Origin: Candidatus Obscuribacter sp.
Lineage (GTDB): Bacteria > Cyanobacteriota > Vampirovibrionia > Obscuribacterales > Obscuribacteraceae
DNA: 64,000 nt
Direction: 5' to 3'
Assembly (NCBI GenBank): GCA_016718315.1
Contig: JADKDV010000003.1
Location: 372,001 to 436,000 of the forward strand
Shown here: positions 58,024 through 64,000 of the stretch, in pieces
Layout of the letters: the number at the start of each line of letters is the position of its first letter
Numbering within the stretch: position 1 is the first letter of the stretch
Position numbers and translations under genes: made by a program
Notes under the pieces: generated by a model
What the model was told of the DNA's origin: nothing
The model's input: the letters and a program-made list of their open reading frames with translations, nothing else
The model's database searches: none

Positions 58024-58157
58024 AACTATTACCTTTCGATGTAAACCCACCGCCTGCCCCGGATTGCCGGATTGTAGTGAGGCGGTTGATAGGTTCCACT
58101 TCCTCATTGACCGACATCTACAAACTGTCGGAATTGATAAGTTGCAAGAAGGTCATT

Positions 58158-58715
58158 TTAGCAAGAGAATTCGGCTTTGAGTTCTTGTATGAAGCTGGCT
58201 AGCTTCTCATTATTAGTGAAGAATCTGATGCCAAGTGCGTCCCATCGAAAAATTCCGGTCTCAACATTTCCGGCATCGACAAATATATGGACTTTGAGTC
58301 CGCCACCGCTACCTTCGATGGCAAACTCAAAGGAAGGCTCGGCTGGTTCAAACAGCACTTTATTGCGTGTGCCCTCAAGCAGCCCCTCCAGGAGTTTAAC
58401 TAGCGCTGCCATTTCATCCTGAGGGCTTCTACAAACCAGATAGGCATCTGCCACAGTCTGGATATTGCCTATAGCCGCTGCCAGTTTGGAGTCTTCACTG
58501 GCTCTAATACCTGGGCTTGGCGCCGGCGTTGTCGGAGCAATATCTTGTCTAAGTGGCGATGTCTCAAACTCTAGTTTGCGATCACCGTTTTGCATAGTCA
58601 GTTTGAGCAATTGCCATCTTTGTTGGTCTGCTTTTATATCTATATCAATAAAATCTCTCGCTTCGATGGCAAAAAAGCTGGTGAATTCTTTGTCTTCTGA
58701 GTGCAGCCTGGCCAT
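58158..58715 (-). CDS. Hypothetical protein (185 aa)
   Basis: A soluble protein starting at ATG 58715 with an AGGAGAATCAG site, one of the strongest in the window. It opens ARLHSEDKEFTSFFAIEARDFIDIDIK and has a beta-rich N-terminal third, a Pro-rich linker (APTTPAPSPGIRASED), a helical segment (LAAAIGNIQTVADAYLVC) and a C-terminal alpha/beta end (IRFFTNNEKLASFIQELKAEF). No family is recognised. It is on the same strand as mnmE (upstream, 32 nt apart) and thrS (downstream), so it may be translated from an mnmE transcript. Confidence 0.7.
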   Translation of the reverse strand: MARLHSEDKEFTSFFAIEARDFIDIDIKADQQRWQLLKLTMQNGDRKLEFETSPLRQDIAPTTPAPSPGIRASEDSKLAAAIGNIQTVADAYLVCRSPQDEMAALVKLLEGLLEGTRNKVLFEPAEPSFEFAIEGSGGGLKVHIFVDAGNVETGIFRWDALGIRFFTNNEKLASFIQELKAEFSC

Positions 58716-58747
58716 CTGATTCTCCTTTATTGTTTAACTGCCAGCGG

Positions 58748-60214
58748 CTATTTGCCAATACAAAAGTTGGCAAAAACTTCGCTGATTACTTCTTCGGTGA
58801 CAGCATGACCGTTTATGGCGTCCAGAGCGTCTACAGCACTTTTTAGGTCGGTGGCCAGGCAATCTTGAGGCAGACCACTCTGGGCTGCTGTTAATAGTGC
58901 CTCAAGTGATTCTGAGGCTCTAATACAGAGGGCTCCCTGGCGCTCATTGAGCGAGCCTCCGACTTCCTGGACTGAGTTGTCGTTTATGGCAAATTTTTCT
59001 ATAACACGCTTGAAATCTTCCAGCCCTTCATTTAGTTTGGCTGAGATCATCAGTGTTTTGGCCCCTGCTTGAATATTGGTCGGCATATTAGCCAGCTCTT
59101 TGATGGTTGACTGCTCAGTTTGCAAATCTGTGTAAACAAGCTTTGCTCCGTCTTTTTGACTGAGCAGGTCGGCTTTATTGATGACAATAAAAAAGGGGCA
59201 GCCAATTGCTTTGAGTTTTTCGGCCAGTACTGCTTCTTCGGCACCAATAGGGGCTGTACCGTCAATCAATATGACAGTCAGGTCCGCATCTTTAATAGAG
59301 CGAGTTGTGCGTTCGATACCAATTTGCTCGACCACATCAGAGGTGTCTCGCACGCCTGCTGTATCAATCAGTATTACCGGGATGCCGTTAACGTCGACTG
59401 GTTCTTCGATACTGTCTCTAGTTGTGCCTGGTATGTCGGTAACGATTGCTCTTTCAAAATTGAGCAGACGATTGAGCAAGCTAGACTTGCCTGCATTTGG
59501 TCTGCCCACGATGGCAAGCTTCAGACCTTCACGCAAAAATCTGCCAGAGCGCGCTGTTTTAGCCAGTACATTGACACGGCTCAAGCATTCGCTTGTTACC
59601 TTTTCGATATCAGTTAAATCCAGTTCGCCCACTTCCTCGGGAAAATCAATGCCCGCTATTATCCTCGTAAGTAGCTCCACAAGCCGGGCTCGTACCGCTT
59701 TGATTTCATCACCCAGGTGACCTGTTAGGACAGTTAAAGCAAGCTGGCTTTGTTTTTCGGTTTTACTATGAATCAAATCCAGCACTGCTTCAGCTTGAGT
59801 TAAGTCAAGACGGCCAGCCAGATAGCCCCGTTTTGTAAATTCGCCCCGCTGGGCCAGTCTTGCTCCTTCTTTTAATAAGATGGAGAGTATTTCCCTCGTG
59901 ACAATGGGCGAGCCGTGACAGTTGATTTCAACGAGGTCTTCGCCTGTGTAGCTGTTTGGTCCCTGATATGGAATCAGCACAACTTCGTCTAAATATTGAT
60001 GCGTTAAAGGATCTTGTATATATCCAATGGATGCCTGATGGCTCTTTGGCTGCCAGTTTTTGTCAGAAGAAAAATTATTTTCGCTACTTTTTTTACGTGC
60101 TACAAATATTTTTTGTGCAATCAAAAACGCGTCAGGTCCCGAAAGCCTTACTATTGCTATGGCGCCCACTCCAGAGGGAGTTGATATGGCGGCGATGGTG
60201 TCATCAATTAGCAT
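58748..60214 (-). CDS. mnmE: tRNA modification GTPase MnmE
   Basis: A 488-residue GTPase that with MnmG adds cmnm5 to U34 of tRNA. The N-terminal folate-binding domain opens DDTIAAISTPSGVGAIAIVR; the GTPase has G1 GRPNAGKSSLLNRLL, G3 DTAGVRDTSDV and G4 INKADLL. The helical domain and the mandatory C-terminal FCIGK (the family CxGK, whose Cys is catalytic) are present. The ATG at 60214 matches the family start. No mnmG is in view. It points divergently from the tailed HU gene. Confidence 0.97.
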   Translation of the reverse strand: MLIDDTIAAISTPSGVGAIAIVRLSGPDAFLIAQKIFVARKKSSENNFSSDKNWQPKSHQASIGYIQDPLTHQYLDEVVLIPYQGPNSYTGEDLVEINCHGSPIVTREILSILLKEGARLAQRGEFTKRGYLAGRLDLTQAEAVLDLIHSKTEKQSQLALTVLTGHLGDEIKAVRARLVELLTRIIAGIDFPEEVGELDLTDIEKVTSECLSRVNVLAKTARSGRFLREGLKLAIVGRPNAGKSSLLNRLLNFERAIVTDIPGTTRDSIEEPVDVNGIPVILIDTAGVRDTSDVVEQIGIERTTRSIKDADLTVILIDGTAPIGAEEAVLAEKLKAIGCPFFIVINKADLLSQKDGAKLVYTDLQTEQSTIKELANMPTNIQAGAKTLMISAKLNEGLEDFKRVIEKFAINDNSVQEVGGSLNERQGALCIRASESLEALLTAAQSGLPQDCLATDLKSAVDALDAINGHAVTEEVISEVFANFCIGK

Positions 60215-60246
60215 GCAAAAATCAATCTATCACACAGTCAAAGTAC

Positions 60247-60275
60247 TTGAACTAACTTAGTGGAGTTGGTAGTAT
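60247..60275 (+). promoter_or_regulatory. Predicted promoter of the tailed HU gene
   Basis: TTGAAC (60247-60252), a 17-nt spacer and TAGTAT (60270-60275), about 76 nt before the HU start. Confidence 0.45.
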
Positions 60276-60351
60276 CTCACATCGTTTAAGAGCACGTATT
60301 TAGCTTATTATTACGGTCTCTTTCGCTTCCGACAGCTTAGGAAAAATCAGT

Positions 60352-60807
60352 ATGAATAAAGCAGAACTAGTTAACGCAGTGGCAGAAGCCACCGGACAAA
60401 CCAAGCTGAACGTACACAACACAGTAGCCGCTTTGCTGCATTCGCTGACAGCCACGTTAGCGAAAGGTGAGCGCGTTACTCTCGTTGGGTTCGGCACATT
60501 CGAGCGTCGTCAAAGACAAGCTCGTTACGGAGTCAATCCACAAAACCCCAAACAAAAGCTCAAAATCGAAGCTGCTAAAGTGCCAGTCTTTAGAGCCGGA
60601 CAAGAGCTAAAAGATGTTGTAGACGGCAGAGCCAAACAAGCTCCATTGCCCAAAGCAGCACCTGCTGCCAAACCAGCCGCCAAAAAAGCAGCTGCCAAAC
60701 CAGCTAAAAAGGCTGCTAAACCAGCCAAAAAATCGGCTCCAGCTAAAAAAGCCGCTGCTAAAAAAGCACCAGCCAAAAAGAAGCCAGCCGCCAAGAAAAA
60801 ACGCTAA
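60352..60807 (+). CDS. hup: HU-family protein with KA-rich C-terminal tail
   Basis: A 151-residue nucleoid protein starting at ATG 60352 (AGGAAAAATC upstream). Residues 1-90 form a normal HU fold (NKAELVNAVAEATGQTKLN, TLVGFGTFERRQRQARYGVN, PVFRAGQELKDVV). From about residue 95 on is a strongly basic tail of PAAKKAAAKPAKKAAK-type units. Similar HU-histone fusions (for example mycobacterial HupB) compact DNA more strongly than plain HU. With the plain HU at 29041 the organism can therefore vary its nucleoid. A terminator follows directly. Confidence 0.95.
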   Translation: MNKAELVNAVAEATGQTKLNVHNTVAALLHSLTATLAKGERVTLVGFGTFERRQRQARYGVNPQNPKQKLKIEAAKVPVFRAGQELKDVVDGRAKQAPLPKAAPAAKPAAKKAAAKPAKKAAKPAKKSAPAKKAAAKKAPAKKKPAAKKKR

Positions 60808-60833
60808 TAGATAAGCTATAAGCATTGATTCTA

Positions 60834-60862
60834 AAAGAGACCTCGCAAGGGGTCTCTTTTTT
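60834..60862 (+). terminator. Rho-independent terminator after the tailed HU
   Basis: AAAGAGACC pairs with GGTCTCTTT across a short loop (TCGCAAGG), followed by an unbroken T tract. Confidence 0.85.
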
Positions 60863-60872
60863 TTGCAGCCAA

Positions 60873-61166
60873 TCAGTCTATTTCGGCAAGCAAGCTCACT
60901 TCAGTGGGACCGTCCAGTAAGTCTTTTGCCAGTTCTTTCATGGCCTTGAGATGGTCAGAGGCGGCATGGGCATCAAGGGCGGCTTGGCTCTGCCAGATTT
61001 CGTAAAAGTAAAAGAGTCCTTTTGTTTGTGTTTTACACAATCTATATACGACGCAACCAGCCTCTTTGCGCGTCGGAGCCACGGCTGTAGCCATGACTTT
61101 CGCTAGTTCGTCTTCTTTGCCTGGTTTGGCCTGGGCTCGGGCAATTACTTCTACTTGGCTAGTCAT
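60873..61166 (-). CDS. Antibiotic biosynthesis monooxygenase (ABM) family protein
   Basis: A 97-residue protein with one ABM (dimeric ferredoxin-like) domain: SQVEVIARAQAKPGKEDELAKVM, EAGCVVYRLCKTQTKG and YFYEIWQSQAALDAHAASDHLKAM. The latter (Y-E-x-W-x-S and the D-H ending) is the signature of YgiN-like putative quinol monooxygenases. Such proteins act as cofactor-free oxygenases or as heme-related proteins. The ATG at 61166 is preceded by AAAGGAAA, a good site. No quinone gene is adjacent. Confidence 0.83.
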   Translation of the reverse strand: MTSQVEVIARAQAKPGKEDELAKVMATAVAPTRKEAGCVVYRLCKTQTKGLFYFYEIWQSQAALDAHAASDHLKAMKELAKDLLDGPTEVSLLAEID

Positions 61167-61271
61167 TTACTTTCCTTTTATTTGTTGCCTGTGGTACGGT
61201 CTAAAATATTAGCCGGTAAATCGTTATTAGCAAAATCTGGCATTGACGCACAGTAAGCGGCGGAGTGACAA

Positions 61272-62216
61272 ATGAAAGAAACAGTGATGGATGATGCACT
61301 GATAGGCACTATTGTCGAGCGGCGCTTTGTCATCGACAAGGTAATAGGCCGGGGTGGTATCAGTACTGTTTACAAGGTCAAGCATCTCCATGCCGATATC
61401 GAAGCTTGTATCAAGATTTTGCATTCAAGCTACACCAGTACCGAAGAAAGCGTGGAGAGATTTAGACGGGAAGCGGCGATTACAAATGCTATAAACCATG
61501 CCAATGTTGTTCATATGCTCTCATATGGAGTCTTGCGCGGTGAGCTTGAGCGCAGTGAGGGCTTTGAGCCAGAAACAGTTAAAGAACCAAGACCATATTT
61601 GATCCTGGAGTTGCTCAAAGGCGCAGGGCTCGATCGCATCATCAGAAAGGGAGCAATAGGTCAGAGTCAATCTTTGCAGATTACCAGGGCTGTACTTGAT
61701 GCTTTGATTGTGGCGCATGAAATGGGCATTATCCACCGCGACATCAAACCTAGTAATGTGATGATCGTCGAATCAATCTCTGAAATGGACCAAATGTACT
61801 CTGACTTGCCTGTTGCACAGGTCAAACTGCTCGATTTTGGCATAGCTAAATGCAATGCCTGTCACGACGCAGAAGTACAGCGCTTAACCCAGGCTGGCTC
61901 TATCTTTGGTAGTCCGCTCTATATGAGCCCTGAGCAATGCAAGGGTGACGATCTCGATCAGCGCTCTGATATTTATAGTCTGGGCTGTATGCTCTACGAA
62001 ATGCTCACTGGTATACCGCCTTATCAGGGACAAAATGTGATGCACACCTTTGCTATGCACATCTATGAACAGCCCCGGTCATTTAATGAGCTGGCTGATA
62101 TGCCGGCTATTAACCCGCAGCTGGAAGCAATTGTAATGCGCTGTCTGGCAAAGGATCGCAAGGATAGATTTCAGAATGGTGTGGAGTTAAAACAAGCTCT
62201 AGCCAGTATCTACTGA
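61272..62216 (+). CDS. Hanks-type Ser/Thr protein kinase, stand-alone domain
   Basis: A 314-residue cytosolic kinase from ATG 61272 (CGGAGTG upstream). The glycine loop is GRGGISTVYKVKH, the ATP Lys sits in EACIKILHSS, the catalytic loop is HRDIKPSNVMIV, the metal-binding motif DFGIAKC and the P+1 region SPLYMSPEQCKGDD. An unusually long N-lobe insert (about 85-110, GELERSEGFEPETVKEPRP) is present. It ends at QALASIY just after the kinase fold: no C-terminal sensor or membrane helix. It is convergent with the TPR gene at 62220 (3 nt apart). With the kinase at 50498 this is the second Hanks kinase in the window. Confidence 0.9.
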   Translation: MKETVMDDALIGTIVERRFVIDKVIGRGGISTVYKVKHLHADIEACIKILHSSYTSTEESVERFRREAAITNAINHANVVHMLSYGVLRGELERSEGFEPETVKEPRPYLILELLKGAGLDRIIRKGAIGQSQSLQITRAVLDALIVAHEMGIIHRDIKPSNVMIVESISEMDQMYSDLPVAQVKLLDFGIAKCNACHDAEVQRLTQAGSIFGSPLYMSPEQCKGDDLDQRSDIYSLGCMLYEMLTGIPPYQGQNVMHTFAMHIYEQPRSFNELADMPAINPQLEAIVMRCLAKDRKDRFQNGVELKQALASIY

Positions 62217-62219
62217 GCC

Positions 62220-63104
62220 TTATTTGGCATCCATTAGTTCATTTTCAAGCTCTTTGCTGATGCGCTGATAGCGTGCTTCGTCAGCCCTTTGTCTGGTTTT
62301 GTCGCCGATTATTCCGTAGCATCTTGCTCGTGCTTTGTAGCAGGCTGGTAAGACAAAATGATAATCAGGTTTGCTTTTGTCGGTTCTGATTGCTTCTGCT
62401 TCAGCTCGATTTAAGTCGCCTATCGCGTTGTTCCATTGCTTCAGTTTTTCGTAGCATTCAAAGCGTGCCATGTATATCACAGCATTCTTTTCTGTTTTTT
62501 CTGCCTCACTCAGGATAGCTAGAGCCTTGTCTGTCTGTCCGGCTTGCATATAGGCTCTGCCTGCCTGCATTAAAAAGTTACCGCGGTAGCTTTGATTCAT
62601 TGCCGCCACACACTCGTAGTCTCGGGCAGCAGCAAGGTCGTCTTTTTTTGCGCTATAGCAGGATGCTCTCAAGGCATAGGCGTCATCATACTTTTTGCGT
62701 GCTAATAGTTGGCTCAATATATTTATAGCCTGGTCAAAGTTTAGTTCTGATGCGTAAGCTTTGGCTATGCGCACCATTACCACTGAGGGGATTTTGCTTG
62801 TGTCTTTTATTTTGAGTTTTTCAAAGAGACTAATTGATTCTTCGTAGCGCTGCTCTACGCTGAGGCAGGCCACTAGCCAGAGCTGACGTTCGACTGTGTC
62901 GCCCAAGTGAGATGGAGTTTTATCCAGCAATTTGCGAGCGTCTGGACCATTTTTGCTAGAGACAATTGCTATTAGTTGATTGATTGGCAGACGACCGGGG
63001 CTAAATTGATCTGGATCAAAGCTTTTGGCGGTGCTGTCATTTGCCTGTGCTGCAGCACAAGATAAAATTGCCGCATTTAATAACCACAAAGTCAGTATTT
63101 TCAT
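62220..63104 (-). CDS. Secreted TPR-repeat protein
   Basis: A 294-residue protein starting at ATG 63104. The signal peptide (ILTLWLLNAAILSCAAAQA) is followed by TPR units such as QLWLVACLSVEQRYEESISL, IAKAYASELNFDQAINIL, AYALRASCYSAKKDDLAAARD and AGRAYMQAGQTDKALAIL. It ends in a charged helix (ARYQRISKELENELMD). It is a periplasmic adaptor by class. The gene lies 11 nt after truB on the same strand and may be cotranscribed with it, though a functional link is unlikely. The signal has a Cys (ILSCAAA) that resembles a lipobox, so a lipoprotein form is possible. Confidence 0.78.
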   Translation of the reverse strand: MKILTLWLLNAAILSCAAAQANDSTAKSFDPDQFSPGRLPINQLIAIVSSKNGPDARKLLDKTPSHLGDTVERQLWLVACLSVEQRYEESISLFEKLKIKDTSKIPSVVMVRIAKAYASELNFDQAINILSQLLARKKYDDAYALRASCYSAKKDDLAAARDYECVAAMNQSYRGNFLMQAGRAYMQAGQTDKALAILSEAEKTEKNAVIYMARFECYEKLKQWNNAIGDLNRAEAEAIRTDKSKPDYHFVLPACYKARARCYGIIGDKTRQRADEARYQRISKELENELMDAK

Positions 63105-63115
63105 TTTTGTGATTA

Positions 63116-64000
63116 CTACTGGTTTGTGACTAGCACCACTTCAGGTTTGATTAAACTTGGTGTTGTTTTCTTTCTCACACCAATGCAGACACATTTATCT
63201 GTGCCGCTTTCGGTGACATAGACATAGGATTCGTCCTGGGCATGCTCGGCATCTGGCAATTTAGCATGCTCGCTTGCCGGGATTTCAAATATTTGACCAC
63301 GCAGTATTTTTTTGATTATCTCTGCTCCCACTTCGATTTTAGGCATGGGCATGAGGTCTTGAGCGTTCAGTAGGACGTCTTCAAATTTGCCTTCGATTGC
63401 TTCGCTTTCCATGAAGTCTTGCAGAGGCACGCAATCACCCAGATTGACGTCACCGGATTTGGTGCGCTTGAGGGCTGCCAGGCAAGCGCCAGGTCCCAGA
63501 GCTTGACCGAGATCACGGGCGATAGAGCGGATATAGGTACCACCGGAGCAATGCACGGTAAGGTCAATGCAAGGGGAGGCAATGGCATCCAGCGATAAGC
63601 TGTAGATTGTGACTGGACGGGCTTGCACCAGTTTTGCCACAGTATCTTTTTGAGCTTCGCCAGAGCGTGCCATTTCATAGAGGCGTTTGCCCTCTACGTG
63701 AATAGCTGAATAAAGCGGAGGCAGTTGATCTATTTGCCCTCTAAAACTATCGAGCGCTTTGTCGATTTTGTCCCGGTCCGGAAAGTCAGCTGGTTCAATG
63801 GCTGCTTCGGTGATTGATTTGCCCTGGACATCATCGGTATCGGTGGTGCGACCAAGCAAGACTTTGGCTTGATAGGTTTTGTCGCTTTTGAGGAAGCGCA
63901 AAAGACGGCAGGCTTTGCCCACAGCCACGACCATGACACCAGTGGCCATAGGATCTAGTGTGCCGGCATGACCGACTTGTTTGACATTGAGGCGACGACG
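63116..64000 (-). CDS. truB: tRNA pseudouridine(55) synthase TruB, cut by the right edge
   Basis: Makes pseudouridine 55 in the T loop of tRNA. Minus-strand translation from the window edge reads RRRLNVKQVGHAGTLDP and continues in the same frame, so the catalytic Asp (in GTLDP) lies inside the window but the first 30-40 residues (usually beginning GILLIDKPxGxTS) do not. The downstream motifs TDTDDVQGKSIT, YSAIHVEGKRLYEMARSGE and VHCSGGTYIRSIARDLG are all present. The C-terminal extension after about residue 210 (ISAGAEIIKKILRGQIF-like) resembles a PUA domain. The stop is at 63116. The frame is in register with the edge. Confidence 0.95.
   Translation of the reverse strand, partial: RRRLNVKQVGHAGTLDPMATGVMVVAVGKACRLLRFLKSDKTYQAKVLLGRTTDTDDVQGKSITEAAIEPADFPDRDKIDKALDSFRGQIDQLPPLYSAIHVEGKRLYEMARSGEAQKDTVAKLVQARPVTIYSLSLDAIASPCIDLTVHCSGGTYIRSIARDLGQALGPGACLAALKRTKSGDVNLGDCVPLQDFMESEAIEGKFEDVLLNAQDLMPMPKIEVGAEIIKKILRGQIFEIPASEHAKLPDAEHAQDESYVYVTESGTDKCVCIGVRKKTTPSLIKPEVVLVTNQ

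Overview
This window looks like the chromosome of a free-living, Gram-negative-type bacterium of roughly balanced GC. It is densely packed with housekeeping genes and carries no insertion sequence, prophage, CRISPR array or rRNA operon that I can see. The closest fit I can suggest is a non-photosynthetic member of the cyanobacterial phylum (Melainabacteria/Vampirovibrionia, for example the Obscuribacterales). The hints are a short SSB without an acidic tip, several lysine/alanine-rich tailed proteins including an HU, many secreted TPR proteins, and cytosolic Hanks-type kinases. This placement is inference and was not tested by any search.

Layout. 1-7 kb: a cut-off gene, a phasin-like coiled-coil protein, arginase, LexA, RqcH/NFACT, guanylate kinase, RNA polymerase omega and Dus. 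7-15 kb: accessory genes, mostly secreted or small proteins of unknown function, plus LarC with a histidine-rich insert, a CPXCG zinc-ribbon protein, a repeat-rich protein with its own promoter and terminator, and a noncoding copy of that promoter and terminator. 15-22 kb: ClpB, a DnaJ-TPR protein, a glycine-zipper secreted protein, and a diguanylate cyclase with a response regulator. 22-28 kb: SSB, a sodium:solute symporter with a small membrane partner, a TonB-C-like protein, YqeK with a histone-H1-like tail, NadD and Alr. 29-38 kb: HU, a Gfo/Idh/MocA oxidoreductase, tRNA-Gly(GCC), then trigger factor, ClpP, ClpX and Lon, and a hemerythrin with a KA-rich tail. 38-47 kb: a membrane protein with an AAA+ ATPase, an Ala/Lys-rich coiled-coil protein, and a catabolic run of aminotransferase, aldehyde dehydrogenase and acyl-CoA dehydrogenase. 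47-64 kb: a methyltransferase, TPR proteins, two Ser/Thr kinases, Upp, Dxr, ThrS, MnmE, a second HU with a KA-rich tail, an ABM monooxygenase and TruB, which runs off the right edge.

How the genes work together. The strongest functional theme is protein quality control: RqcH, trigger factor, ClpP, ClpX, Lon, ClpB and a DnaJ-like protein. A second theme is translation and tRNA modification: Dus, MnmE, TruB, ThrS and tRNA-Gly. A third is coenzyme and precursor supply: NadD, Dxr, Upp and Gmk.

The most notable observations are these. (1) Four genes are each broken by exactly one surplus base in an A/T or G homopolymer (9997-10001, 23186-23190, 24735-24739, 48546-48552). Removing one base restores a sensible full-length protein each time, so either the sequence carries homopolymer errors or these loci share a slippage mechanism. 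(2) A 52-nt terminator-containing repeat and a spacing-conserved promoter motif are duplicated around 12.9-13.1 kb and together delimit a candidate small RNA. (3) Histone-H1/AlgP-like KA-rich tails occur on three unrelated proteins, and His-rich metal-binding segments occur on LarC and on trigger factor. I found no clear, entirely new multi-gene system. The ncRNA/promoter module and the membrane protein-AAA+ pair are the best candidates for something undescribed.
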